Below are positions 34,163 through 43,515 of a stretch of DNA of 64,000 bases, piece by piece (within the stretch, counting starts at the first letter, position 1; each line of letters begins with the position of its first letter). The notes beneath the pieces were generated by a model. That model did not search any database. It saw nothing but the letters and a program-made list of their open reading frames with translations, and was not told where the DNA came from. The position numbers and the translations under genes were made by a program. The DNA is from JAJYKC01 sp963823105 (GTDB lineage: Bacteria > Acidobacteriota > Terriglobia > Bryobacterales > Bryobacteraceae): the NCBI GenBank assembly GCA_963823105.1, contig CAWGKC010000005.1, forward strand, positions 372,001 to 436,000. The letters run 5' to 3'.

Positions 34163-34378
34163 TTAGAGTTCCGTCCCCTCCATCACGGTTGCGTCACGGA
34201 TTGCGTCACCATGGGGGCGCGACTCGGATTCGCGGGCCGCAACCGCCGCGTCTTGCGAGGTGGTTGGAAAATCGTCGAGAAATTCGCTCAGAGTCCGCCC
34301 GCCTTCGAGGTAATCCAACAGCGCTTGAAACGGGACACGGGTGCCTTGAAAGACGGCCGCCCTCGACTTCCCGCGCAC
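34163..34378 (-). pseudogene. Decayed DUF433 antitoxin fragment
   Basis: The minus strand encodes FQGTRVPFQALLDYLEGGRT-LSEFLDDFPTTSQDAAVA, close to the intact antitoxin, but the first 17 or so residues are replaced by unrelated sequence and the C-terminus passes into the short repeat at 34169-34215. There is no toxin gene next to it. Confidence 0.75.
34169..34215. repeat. Short tandem GTGACGCA-like repeat, copy D
   Basis: Second copy of the block at 28981-29027, again directly 3' of a decayed DUF433 sequence. On the minus strand it reads GTGACGCAATCC-GTGACGCAACC-GTGATGGAG. Similarity between the two loci covers repeat and DUF433 fragment together, about 190-200 bases. Confidence 0.65.
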
Positions 34379-34408
34379 TGGGTGCTTCCTATTTCAATCG
34401 TTAAGTGC

Positions 34409-35671
34409 TCAGGCGAACGGGAACGACAGGGCCAGGGTGGCGAGCAGGAGGGCGGGCGGCATTACGAGCGCGCCCATTTTTAGAAAGGTCCAGGCGCCGA
34501 CGTGTAGGTCTTCGCGGCGAAGGGCGATTAACCACAGGACGGTGGCGAGGGAGCCGGTGACGGAGAGGTTCGGGCCCAGATCGACGCCGATGAGCAGGGC
34601 GCGCGGGAGGTGGGCGGGCAGCGGATGGGCTTGGATCGCGGCGCCCGTTAGCAGGCCGGCGGGGAGGTTGTTCATGACGTTGGAGAGAGCGGCGACGCCG
34701 AAGGAGGCGGCGAGGGAGCCGGACCAGGAGGGGAGCGCGGCGATGCGGTGGAGGAACGCGCCGATATCGGTGAGCGCTCCGGCGCCATCGAGCGCTTCGA
34801 CCAAAACGAATAAGCCGGCGACGAGGGGAATCACGTTCCAGGAGACGTGGCGGATGACGGCGAGTAGCGGGGCGGGCTTGGCGCGGGCGGCGGCGAGGAC
34901 CGCGAGGAAGGCGGCGGCGCAGGTGGGCGGGCCGAGGGCGAGACCGAAAGCGGAGGCGGCGATGAGGATGGCTCCGGTGACGGCGATGCCCCAGGCGGCA
35001 CGGCGGCCGGAGGCGGAGAGAACGGCCGGCGCGGCGGCGACGACGGGGTCGAGCGCGCCGGAGAGTTGTCGATTGGAACGCCATCGCAGGACGAAGAACG
35101 TGACGGCGATGGAGAACAGGGAAGGCAAGGTATAGAGCCGCAGCCAGGGGAGGAGAGCGGGGAGATGCTGGCCATAGACGACGAGGTTGGCGGGATTGGA
35201 GATGGGGAGGACGAAGCTGGCGGCGTTGGCGATGAAGGCGCAGGCGAACAGATATGGGAGCGGTTCGGCGCGCGCTTTTTTCACGGCGGCGTAGACGGCG
35301 GGAGTGAGGACGACGGCGGTGGCGTCGTTCGAGAGGAAGACGGTGACGAGGATGCCGACGCCGTAGATGAGCGCGAAGAGACGGGTGGGCGAGGCGCGGG
35401 CGGCGCGGACGGCGAGGGAGGCGAGCCAATCGAAAACGCCCTCGTGGCGGGCGAGTTCGGCGAGGAGCATCATGCCGGCGAGGAATAGATAGACGTTGCC
35501 GCCTTTGGCGATGGCGGCGAGGGCGAGGCGGGGGGAGAGGAGACGGAGGGCGACGAGCAAGGCGGCGCCGAGGCACGCCCATATAGCTTCGGGCCAGCGT
35601 CGAGGCCGGATGACGATGCCGGCGATCGTTCCGGCGGCGATGGTCCAAACCAACACGGCGCTGAGGGTCAA
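34409..35671 (-). CDS. ArsB/NhaD-type (SLC13-like) anion permease
   Basis: About 420 residues with ten or more hydrophobic helices. Signatures include the early GNVYLFLAGMMLLAELARHEGVFDWLA, FLSNDATAVVLTPAVYAAVKK, FIANAASFVLPISNPANLVVYG and the C-terminal SNVMNNLPAGLLTGAAIQA and GVDLGPNLSVTGSLATVLWL. These paired NDATAVVLTP/NNLPA motifs belong to the arsenite permease/ion transporter superfamily; arsenite, or another anion, is plausible. The ATG at 35678 (ATG-TCC) is one base out of frame because of an extra T at about 35672; otherwise the TTG at 35671 must serve. Its start overlaps the previous gene's stop. Confidence 0.82.
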   Translation of the reverse strand: MTLSAVLVWTIAAGTIAGIVIRPRRWPEAIWACLGAALLVALRLLSPRLALAAIAKGGNVYLFLAGMMLLAELARHEGVFDWLASLAVRAARASPTRLFALIYGVGILVTVFLSNDATAVVLTPAVYAAVKKARAEPLPYLFACAFIANAASFVLPISNPANLVVYGQHLPALLPWLRLYTLPSLFSIAVTFFVLRWRSNRQLSGALDPVVAAAPAVLSASGRRAAWGIAVTGAILIAASAFGLALGPPTCAAAFLAVLAAARAKPAPLLAVIRHVSWNVIPLVAGLFVLVEALDGAGALTDIGAFLHRIAALPSWSGSLAASFGVAALSNVMNNLPAGLLTGAAIQAHPLPAHLPRALLIGVDLGPNLSVTGSLATVLWLIALRREDLHVGAWTFLKMGALVMPPALLLATLALSFPFA

Positions 35672-37240
35672 AGGACATTGTCGCAATTGGCCGGGCGAGC
35701 GTGGCTCAACGTTGCGGTGAGTGGCTTTACCCGGAACGCGCAGATGGCTCCCGAGCGGCGCCACGGGGTCCACTGGGGGATGCCGAATCTGGTTTGAAGT
35801 TCGGGGGCGTCCGGATCGCCACATACCTCGCAGTAGGTGCGCGTGGATTGCGGGGAGGCGTCCCATTCATCGCGCGTCGGCTCGGCGCGATTGGCGACGC
35901 CCCATAGATGGCGATCGGGGAACGCGGCGTTGGAATCGAAGACCCGCATCCAGACGTTCCAGTACGATCCGAGGAGGTGGGTGCAGCCAAGATCGCGGAG
36001 GGAATCGCGGTCCATGGCGGTCACGGAGGCGAGCGATGCCTTCGCCCGCGGCGTACGAGGGGAGGCCGAAGTGCGCGATGGCGAGGCCGTTGGTGGCGGC
36101 GACGGCGGCGAGGAATAAAGCCGCGCGGAACGATTGCGACGCCTTCCATCGTTCCATCGCTCTGAGCGCCACTTCCGACGCGGCCAGGGAAACCAGCATG
36201 GTCAGGCCGGCGGCGGGTACGGCGAAGTAGCGAGGGTGGAAGAGGTTTAAGCGAGGCCAGGGGGACATGGACATCGCCGCGCCGAGCGCGAGGCATCCTC
36301 CGCAGAGCGCCAGGAAACGGCGGGGGCGCCAGGGGCTAAATCCAGTTCTTCTCTTTAGAATAGCGAAGCCGGCGATTCCAGCGAGAGCCACGGCCGCGAC
36401 AACCTCGCCCCGGAACATCAACGTGAAATCGGTTTCGCGTCATGCGAACGAAAGTGGAGTACGCGTCGGGAAGCGATTGAAGGACCATGAAGCGCGGGCC
36501 TCGATAAAAATGGCTCCAGAACCGCTCGAGCAGCGCAGTGGCGGCGAGGATGGCCATTGAGATGCCGGGTTGTCCCCGCCAATTTCGTTTCCAGGCCCGA
36601 GGTGAAAATGAAAGCGCCAGCGCGGCGAGCGCGAAGACGACGTTCGCGATGTAGAGCCATGCGCCGAGGAAGCTCGCCACCGCGAGCCGCCGTGACGCCG
36701 CGCCAGCCCAACTTTCCGATCCGCTATCGCGACGTTCAACGCGATCAGGTACAGGAAGAGGGAGAGCAACATCGGGTCGTTTAAGAAGAGGACTTGATAC
36801 GTCTGCGTGTTCAGCCCGACGGCGAGAAACGCGATGAGCATGGCGAGTTGCAGACGCAGGGCCGCGCGCAGTTTTACTTCCTCCGGCGCGCCGCAGAAGC
36901 GATTCATTGCGGCGATGCACAAGATGGGACCGGCCGTGAACAAGAGAGTTTGAAGGATGAGGTTGAGGTAGGGACTTCTCACCCACATCATCGCGAGCGG
37001 CGTCAGGTTTCCGATGCGATTCTCATTCCAGAAGAACGGTGTGAACCGGTCCAGGCTCATCAGGGCGGTGAGCACCGAGTCGCTGTTATGAAATTGTTGA
37101 ATCTCGCTGAAGCAGATGGTGAGGCTCAGCAGCGCCAGTGAAGCGGCGCTCGTCCAGAAGGGCCAGCTTGGCCCCGGCGAAGGCGGAAGGTCTTGAGGCG
37201 CCGGCTTGAGGCCGCCTTTCTTGCGGGACTTTGGCGGCAT
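35668..37240 (-). CDS. Polytopic membrane protein, broken by three frameshifts
   Basis: Four overlapping frames join into one protein of about 523 residues from the ATG at 37240 (MPPKSRKKGG): helices SWPFWTSAASLALLSLTICF through LLSLFLYLIALNVAIADRK; then SRRLAVASFLGAWLYIANVVFALAALALSF; then FTLMFRGEVVAAVALAGIAG through the ALRAMERWKASQSF loop; then MDRDSLRDLGCTHLLGSYWNVWMRVFD to the stop at 35668. Breaks lie near 36698 (base missing), 36430 and 36035 (base extra). The topology, with a soluble C-terminal part, recalls GT39/Dolichyl-phosphate-sugar type transferases, but no DD/DE loop motif was confirmed. Function unknown. Confidence 0.65.
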
Positions 37241-37311
37241 CGGGAAAATTATAGCGAACCGCGTTTTCCGCGCGGCATCGAGACGTGGTGTAATGGCAAA
37301 GAAAAGGCGAA

Positions 37312-39657
37312 ATGAAGAATCTATCCCTTTCGTTTTCCAATGCGCCGGCGAGCGCGGGCGTCGAGGCATCGGTGGTGCGGTTCGAGCGGTGGATGGAGGC
37401 GCCGGATTCGCCGGTGCGGGCGGTGAAGCACCAGCCGGCGCGGGAGGGGGAGTACGAGGAGATCCCCGAAAGCGTCGATGTGGGGCTGCGGCGGGCGCTG
37501 GCGGCGCGGGGGATCGGGCGGCTCTATTCGCACCAGGCGGAGGCGTTCCGGTTGTTGAAAGACGGGCGCGACGTGGTGATCGTGACGCCGACGGCGAGCG
37601 GGAAGACGCTGTGCTACAACTTGCCGGTGATGGACCGGCTGACGAGGGAGCCGGACGCGCGGGCGATGTATCTGTTTCCGACGAAGGCGCTGGCCGAGGA
37701 TCAGCTTCACGAGTTTCAGGCGGCGGTGGAGGCGAGCGGGCATCCGGTGAAAGCGTTCACCTACGACGGAGACACGCCGCAGGACGCGCGGAAGGCGGTG
37801 CGCGAGCGGGCGAACGTGATCTTCACCAATCCGGACATGCTGCACGCGGGCATTTTGCCGCACCACACGAAGTGGGCGAAATGTTTCGAGAACCTGCGCT
37901 ATATCGTGATCGACGAATTGCATTCCTATCGGGGAGTGTTCGGCAGCCACTTGGCGAACCTGCTGCGGCGGCTGAAGCGGATCTGCGAGTTCTATGGTTC
38001 CGATCCGCAGTTCATTTGCTGTTCGGCGACGATCGCCAATCCGCGGGAGTTGGCCGAGGCATTGACGGCGAAACCGTTCGCGCTGGTGGACAAGAACGGC
38101 GCGCCGGGCGGGGAGAAATATATCGTCTTCTACAATCCGCCGGTGGTGAACCGGCAGCTTGGGATCCGGCGCAGTTATCTGCACGAAACGCGGCGCATTG
38201 CGACGGAGTTTATCGAGGGGAATCAGCAGACGCTGGTGTTCGCCAACAGCCGATTGGCGACGGAGATTTTGTTGACGTATCTGCGCGACGCCTGCGAACG
38301 CGGGCCGGTGCCGGGCGGCGCGGTGCGCGGATATCGCGGAGGGTATCTGCCGCGGGAGCGGCGCGAGATCGAGCGGAAGCTGCGGGAGGGCGAGATCCGG
38401 GCGGTGGTTTCGACGAACGCGCTGGAGCTGGGGGTGGACATCGGATCGCTGGACGCGGTGGTGATGGCGGGGTATCCGGGCAGCATCGCTTCGACGTGGC
38501 AGCGCGCCGGACGCGCGGGGCGCAGGCAAAGCGCTTCGCTTGCGGTGCTGGTGGCCTCCAGCAATCCGCTGGATCAGTACATCATCGAGCATCCGGAATA
38601 TTTTTTCGGACGCTCGCCGGAGCACGCGCATGTGAATCCGGACAACGTGGAGATTCTGCTGAATCATTTGAAATGCGCGGCGTTTGAATTGCCGGTGCGC
38701 GATGGGGAGAAGTTCGGCCGGCACGAGGCGGGCGAGTTGTGCCGGTTTCTCGAAGAGACGAGCGGGCTGGTGCATCACTCCGGAGGCTGCTGGCATTGGA
38801 CTTCGGATACTTATCCGGCCGATGCGGTGAGCTTGCGCGCGGTGTCGAGCGATAACTTCGTGGTGGTGGATATTACAGGGGATCACCGGGTGATCGCCGA
38901 CGTTTCGTTTTCGTCGGCGCTGACGACGCTGCACGAGAAGGCGATTTATCTTCACGAGGCGCGGCAGTACCAGGTGGAGCGGTTCGATTACGACGGGCGC
39001 AAGGCGTATGTGCGCAAAGTGGACAGCGACTATTTCACCGACGCGATCGATTATACGCAGGTGAAGGAACTGGCCGGGTTCGCCTCGATGGACGTGCGCG
39101 GGGCGGAGGCGGCGCATGGGGAAGTGCGGGTGAATACGCAGGTGGTGGGCTTCAAGAAAGTGAAGTTCTACACGCTGGAGAACGTGGGGGCGGGGAATTT
39201 GTCGATGCCGGAGCAGGAGATGCACACGACGGCTTACTGGCTGCATTTCCCGGAGGCGTTTCTTCAGCGGTTTCCCGATCTGAGCCCGGCGGAGCGGCAG
39301 AACGGCATCGTGGGGCTGGGCAATTTATTGCAGGTGATCGGGGCGCTGCTGCTGATGAGCGATCCGCGGGATTTGGGAGTGGCGATCACCGAGGACCTGC
39401 AAGGCGCGGCGGCGGCGGGCGGCAAGGCGTTCGAACCGGATCTGTTTCTGTACGACAATTACCCCGGAGGGATCGGCCAGAGCGCTCCGCTGTTCGAGAT
39501 GACGGGGAAGCTGCTGGAAGGGGCGCTCGATTTGTTGCGGAATTGCGGGTGCGAGTCGGGATGCCCGTCCTGCGTGGGGCCGGAGGGGGAGACGGGCGAG
39601 CGGGGGAAGGAAGCGGCGCGGCGGATTTTGGAGGAATTGGCCGCCGTGCCACAATAG
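37312..39657 (+). CDS. mrfA: DEAD/DEAH-box helicase with DUF1998 domain (MrfA/YprA type)
   Basis: A 781-residue superfamily 2 helicase. Motifs: SHQAEAFRLLKDGRDVVIVT and PTASGKTL (Walker A), YIVIDELHSYRG (DExH), CCSATIANP, STNALELGVDIGSLDAVVMAGYPG and QRAGRAGRRQ (motif VI). The C-terminal DUF1998 zinc region has NCGCESGCPSCVGP. B. subtilis MrfA with this architecture unwinds DNA in mitomycin crosslink repair; length is similar. A ribosome binding site AAAAGGCG precedes the ATG. The MrfB exonuclease partner is not adjacent. Confidence 0.9.
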   Translation: MKNLSLSFSNAPASAGVEASVVRFERWMEAPDSPVRAVKHQPAREGEYEEIPESVDVGLRRALAARGIGRLYSHQAEAFRLLKDGRDVVIVTPTASGKTLCYNLPVMDRLTREPDARAMYLFPTKALAEDQLHEFQAAVEASGHPVKAFTYDGDTPQDARKAVRERANVIFTNPDMLHAGILPHHTKWAKCFENLRYIVIDELHSYRGVFGSHLANLLRRLKRICEFYGSDPQFICCSATIANPRELAEALTAKPFALVDKNGAPGGEKYIVFYNPPVVNRQLGIRRSYLHETRRIATEFIEGNQQTLVFANSRLATEILLTYLRDACERGPVPGGAVRGYRGGYLPRERREIERKLREGEIRAVVSTNALELGVDIGSLDAVVMAGYPGSIASTWQRAGRAGRRQSASLAVLVASSNPLDQYIIEHPEYFFGRSPEHAHVNPDNVEILLNHLKCAAFELPVRDGEKFGRHEAGELCRFLEETSGLVHHSGGCWHWTSDTYPADAVSLRAVSSDNFVVVDITGDHRVIADVSFSSALTTLHEKAIYLHEARQYQVERFDYDGRKAYVRKVDSDYFTDAIDYTQVKELAGFASMDVRGAEAAHGEVRVNTQVVGFKKVKFYTLENVGAGNLSMPEQEMHTTAYWLHFPEAFLQRFPDLSPAERQNGIVGLGNLLQVIGALLLMSDPRDLGVAITEDLQGAAAAGGKAFEPDLFLYDNYPGGIGQSAPLFEMTGKLLEGALDLLRNCGCESGCPSCVGPEGETGERGKEAARRILEELAAVPQ

Positions 39658-39666
39658 GTTTCGATT

Positions 39667-40344
39667 ATGGAGGATGCGGCGGTCGAACGGCAACTGGAAA
39701 AAATGCGCGAGGAGTGGGACGCGCGGGCGCGGGAGAACGCGCGCTACTACGTGAACACGGCGACGGAGAATTGGACGGACGGCGAGTTTTTCGCATCGGG
39801 CGAAGAGACGGTGGCCGGGGAGATTCTCACCGACATGACCAACGTCTGCCAGGGCAAGGACCCGAAGGAGATGCGGGTGTTGGAGATCGGATGCGGCGCG
39901 GGGCGCGTGACGCGGGCGCTGGCGCGATTGTTCGGCGAGGTTCACGCGGTGGACGTGAGCGGCGAGATGGTGGAGCGGGCGCGCGAGGCGTTGACGGATT
40001 TCCCGCGCGCCTTCGTGTACCAGAACAATGGGAAAGATCTGGCGGTGGTACCGGAGAAGCCGTTCGATTTCGCGTTCTCCTCGATCGTCTTCCAGCATAT
40101 CCCGAGCCGCGAGATCGTGGAAAGCTATGTGGGCGAGGTGAGCCGGCTGTTGCGGCCGGGCGCGCTGTTCAAATTCCAGGTGCAAGGAGACGCGACGCTG
40201 GAAACTCAGCCGGACGATACGTGGCTGGGCGCGCCGTTCTCCGAACGCCAAGCCGTGGATATGGCTTACCGGTGCGGCTTCGATCCGCGCTACCGGCACG
40301 GCGCCGGCGGCCAGTATTTCTGGCTCTGGTTTTTTAAACGTTAA
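39667..40344 (+). CDS. Class I SAM-dependent methyltransferase
   Basis: A 225-residue protein with the SAM-binding motif RVLEIGCGAGRVTRALARLF, the acidic post-II residue in EVHAVDVSGEMVERARE and IVFQHIPSREIVESYVGEVSRLLRPG. It starts 9 bases after the helicase stop, so the two are probably co-transcribed. Acceptor substrate unknown. Confidence 0.85.
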   Translation: MEDAAVERQLEKMREEWDARARENARYYVNTATENWTDGEFFASGEETVAGEILTDMTNVCQGKDPKEMRVLEIGCGAGRVTRALARLFGEVHAVDVSGEMVERAREALTDFPRAFVYQNNGKDLAVVPEKPFDFAFSSIVFQHIPSREIVESYVGEVSRLLRPGALFKFQVQGDATLETQPDDTWLGAPFSERQAVDMAYRCGFDPRYRHGAGGQYFWLWFFKR

Positions 40345-40575
40345 TCAGCCGGCCTGGGCGGATTGGCCCGCGCCGTCGATCCCCTTCCTGGATTCCCAAT
40401 AGGCGCGCATGCGGCGCGACACCTCCAGCCGCTCGGTCTCGTTCATGCTCTTGCGTCCGCGCCTTTTCAGCGCCGGAGCATGCCTGGTGACGAGTCTCGA
40501 TTCGAGCGCCATGATGGCAAAATCCAGCTTCTTCTTTTCGTCGTAAAGCTCCCGCAGCGCACCGTATAAGTCCAT
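40345..40575 (-). CDS. Small basic helical protein, 76 residues
   Basis: Read from the ATG at 40575 (MDLYGALRELYDEKKKLDFAIMALESRL); an alternative start at 40629 would add 18 Arg-rich residues. An N-terminal coiled coil is followed by ALKRRGRKSMNETERLEVSRRMRAYWESRK, a basic region of the kind found in short acidobacterial proteins of unknown role. It is convergent with the methyltransferase gene with adjoining stops. DNA binding is possible, but unproven. Confidence 0.6.
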   Translation of the reverse strand: MDLYGALRELYDEKKKLDFAIMALESRLVTRHAPALKRRGRKSMNETERLEVSRRMRAYWESRKGIDGAGQSAQAG

Positions 40576-40669
40576 TGCCCTTTCCCCAAACAGCCCATAC
40601 GTCCGTTCACCCCGGGCCGGTCTCCTCAAGAGACGACAATAAGACCGGCACAGCCGATGTTTGCTTATC

Positions 40670-40682
40670 TTAAACCGGGTTT
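40670..40682. promoter_or_regulatory. Short palindrome TAAACC-G-GGTTTA
   Basis: A 13-base symmetric site in the AT-rich gap 40630-40738 upstream of the small basic gene. It may be an operator. A TATAAA immediately to its right could be a -10 element reading in the plus direction, where no gene follows. Confidence 0.3.
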
Positions 40683-40738
40683 ACTATAAAATCCAGAGAA
40701 AAATGCAAAAGAAATGGCCGCTAAGGGATTTTAGGGTA

Positions 40739-41890
40739 CTAGATGGTAAAAAAAGGCCAATGGTTTATGAAATGGTAGTGATACCGGGCGATGGCGAGCC
40801 AGACGAGAACACCGGCCAAGGCGAGCAGAGCGATCGTCGTCAGGACGACTATTCTCCATGGAAAGGCTTTGCCTTCACGCTTGAGCACCAGCAGATAGCT
40901 GGCGAACAATCCGACGAAGTACAATAGATTCATCGGGATAGCGAAGAGCATGAGGTTGAAGACGTCGGGCGTCGGGGTGATAATGGCGGCCAGGATGACG
41001 ATGGCGAGGATCGCGTAGCGGGAATGGCGAAGTAGAAAACGAGGGGACGCCAGACGGATCAGCGTCAGGAAGAAAATGAGGACGGGAAGCTCGAAGACCA
41101 GGGCGACGCCTAGAATGACGTCGACGAAGAGGTCGAAGTACTCGGTGATGGTGACGACGGGCTGGACGTTATTGCTCATGCCGATGCCGAGCAGGAACTG
41201 CAAACCGTAGCGGAAGGCGAGGAAATAGGCGAACAATCCGCCGGTGATGAAAAGGCCGGCGGTGGTGAGAATAAACGGGGTGGCCATGCGGCGCTCGCGC
41301 TTATAAAGACCGGGCGAGATGAAGGCCCAAACCTGGTACAAGATCCAGGGCGAGGCGATGAAGAGGGACGCGAGCAGCGGCAGTTTCACCCAGATGATGG
41401 AGAAGCTCTCCATTGGGGTGATCATTACGAGCCGGGGAGGGTTGACGCCGAGTTTCTTGAGCGCCTCGACGGCGGGGTCGCTGACGATGGTCCATAGATA
41501 GTTGGCGAATAAGAGAGAGAAGACGAAGACGACGCCCAGGCCCATCAAAGCGCGAATGATGCGTTTGCGGAGATCTTCAAGATGCTGGAGGAAAGACATG
41601 CGAAGCATGCCGTCTTCCTCGTCGTCCGCAGGCGGCGGAGGGGGTGGAGGAGGAGGCGGCTTTCGAGCGCCGGCGACGGCCACGGCGGTGGATGGAATCG
41701 TTTTCTCGGGGGACGAAGCGTCGCCGCCATAAGCGCCGCTCAAGCCGCCTTGGTTGCCGGGCTTGCCGGTATAAGGGGGCGGCGGGTAAAACGAGGCGCC
41801 CCCGTTTTCCGGGTGCGCCACTTCTCCACCGCCGCCTTCCGGCACGGAAGGTCCGTCCGGAGGAGGCCCTCCGTGCTGATTTTCGTCCAT
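40739..41890 (-). CDS. tatC: Sec-independent protein translocase TatC with a long Pro-rich N-tail
   Basis: The core begins at about residue 98 (MSFLQHLEDLRKRIIRALMGLG), with the conserved Glu that reads the twin-Arg signal, and has six transmembrane helices, including PLLASLFIASPWILYQVWAFISPGLY. Total 383 residues, about 120 more than typical, because of a low-complexity N-tail with Gly/Pro-rich sequence and a run of ten prolines. The tail is predicted cytoplasmic and disordered. Several Tat-type signals are present elsewhere in the window (17482, 21413, 50590, 54192). Confidence 0.93.
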   Translation of the reverse strand: MDENQHGGPPPDGPSVPEGGGGEVAHPENGGASFYPPPPYTGKPGNQGGLSGAYGGDASSPEKTIPSTAVAVAGARKPPPPPPPPPPADDEEDGMLRMSFLQHLEDLRKRIIRALMGLGVVFVFSLLFANYLWTIVSDPAVEALKKLGVNPPRLVMITPMESFSIIWVKLPLLASLFIASPWILYQVWAFISPGLYKRERRMATPFILTTAGLFITGGLFAYFLAFRYGLQFLLGIGMSNNVQPVVTITEYFDLFVDVILGVALVFELPVLIFFLTLIRLASPRFLLRHSRYAILAIVILAAIITPTPDVFNLMLFAIPMNLLYFVGLFASYLLVLKREGKAFPWRIVVLTTIALLALAGVLVWLAIARYHYHFINHWPFFTI

Positions 41891-41917
41891 CGAAAGTATG
41901 ATTCCGCTTGCGGCCCG

Positions 41918-42388
41918 CTAACCGTGGACGGGACCGGCTTCCGGCAAGGGGCCGGATGGCTCGGCGAGGGAGGCATGGCTGGAATAGCCCGCCTGCTCGG
42001 AGCGAGGAACGGTTCCGTTTACGATTTCATGGGAGACGGCTGGCTCAGCGTCCTGAGGTGCGGAAGCGCTGGTGGTGGATGGATTTGACGCGAAGGAATT
42101 TCCGGATTCGAGAGCAGCGGGCGAGTGGTAGGGCTCTACGCTGGGGGAATCGTAGTGGTTGTAAATGTCGTTGCTGAAGCTCCGAGTTACATCCTTCAAC
42201 GATTCGTTCTCCTTCTCCAATTCGCTCATATGATGTTCGAGCGTCGCCTTCAGCTCGCTTTGAGCGCGGCGGAACTCGGTGAGTGCTTTTCCGATGGTCT
42301 TGCCCAATTCGGGCAACTTCTTTGGACCGAATAGAACAAGGGCCACCAGGAAAATGACAACGATTTCCTGAAACCCGACGGGACCCAT
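41918..42388 (-). CDS. Sec-independent protein translocase TatA/TatB
   Basis: Starting at the ATG at 42388 (MGPVGFQEIVVIFLVALVLF) the protein has 156 residues: a short transmembrane helix, the hinge FGPKKLPELG, an amphipathic helix (KTIGKALTEFRRAQSEL) and a long Ser/Pro-rich tail. The FGPKKLPELGKTIG motif fits TatA; the extended tail resembles TatB. It is 27 bases upstream of tatC in the same operon. Confidence 0.9.
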   Translation of the reverse strand: MGPVGFQEIVVIFLVALVLFGPKKLPELGKTIGKALTEFRRAQSELKATLEHHMSELEKENESLKDVTRSFSNDIYNHYDSPSVEPYHSPAALESGNSFASNPSTTSASAPQDAEPAVSHEIVNGTVPRSEQAGYSSHASLAEPSGPLPEAGPVHG

Positions 42389-42484
42389 CAGTGAACCTCC
42401 AGACGGAACTATCATAGCATTGGGACCGGCGGCGGGTTCGACGCGGCCGATTGCGGGAGGCCGATCGGGCATACACTATCGGTT

Positions 42485-43508
42485 ATGGAAAAAGCATGGG
42501 CCTTGGCGGCCGTTCTTTTAAGGAATCCGCGCAAAACGGAGTGCGGCGCGATCCGTTCCTTTTTGAGTGTGGTGGTGCGCGCCGCACCCTTTGCGCTTTT
42601 AAGCTGGGGAGCCGCCGGAGCGCAAGTGAAGTTCGAGCGCCAGGCGGACCGCATCCACATCGAGATCGGCGGGAAGCCTTATTCGGATCTGTACATCGGG
42701 AAGGAGTACGCCAAGCCGTTTCTGAGTCCGGTGCGCGCCGCCTCGGGAACGATGGTCAGCCGGCAATTTCCCATGGCCACGGTGGAGGGCGAGAGCCGCG
42801 ACCATCCGCACCAGCGGGGGCTGTTCTTCGCGCATGAAGACGTGAACGGCGCCGATTTCTGGAACAACGAATTCACCTACAAGACGGCCAATCGCGGGGT
42901 GATCGCCCTCGACAGGATCGAAGAGACGAAGAACGGAAAGAGATCCGGGACGCTGCGAATTCTATTCGATTGGAAAGATCCGAAGTGGCAAGGTGTTATT
43001 GACCGAGGACCGGACGATGGTGTTTTACGACGGCGCGAAGAACCGCGCTATCGATTTCGACATTACGCTAACTGCGGCGAACGGCGAGGTGACGATGGGC
43101 GACGCCAAAGACGGCGGTTTCGGCATCCGCGTCGCCGACGCGATGAAGGAGGCCAAGGGCGGGACGATGGTAAACGCCGAGGGCGATCGCGGGGAGAAGA
43201 ACGTGTGGGGAAAGCCGTCGAATTGGGTGGACTATTCGGGCGAGATTGGCGGCGAGAAGGTGGGGATCGCCATCTTCGACCATCCGGGGAATCCGAACCA
43301 TCCGAACCGCTGGCACTCGCGGGCGTATGGATTATTCGCGGTGAATCCGTTCGGAAATCACGTTTTCGACAAATCCGCGCCGGTGCGGTCGATTCCACTG
43401 GCGCAGGGCGCGAGCCTGCGTTTCCGTTGGCGCGTGGTGGTGCATCCGGGGGATACGGAGAGCGCGGGGATCGCCGCTCTATGGGCGCAGTACGCCAAGG
43501 GAAAATGA
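42485..43508 (+). CDS. DUF6807 (PmoA-like) exported protein, frameshifted near 42983
   Basis: The N-terminal part has a hydrophobic export segment ending WGAAGAQ, then GKPYSDLYIGKEYAKPFLSPVRAASGTMVSRQFPM and DHPHQRGLFFAHEDVNGADFW, the signature of the family annotated as DUF6807 or methane oxygenase PmoA-like (name only, no methane oxidation implied). An extra A at 42983-42984 breaks the frame; removing it gives KDPSGKVLLTEDRTMVFYDGAKNRAIDFDI and continues through IAIFDHPGNPNHPNRWHSRAYGLFAVNPFG. Corrected length is about 340 residues. It may act on carbohydrates; biochemical role unknown. Confidence 0.78.
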
Positions 43509-43515
43509 CGGCGGC

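Noticed and set aside
35668..36421. Two or three small separate membrane protein genes
   Set aside because: Their ends join smoothly into the frame coming from 37240; together they make one polytopic protein split by indels.
37321..39246. A 641-residue minus-strand frame opposite the helicase
   Set aside because: It is an Arg/His/Leu-rich shadow of the high-GC helicase gene with no recognisable domain.
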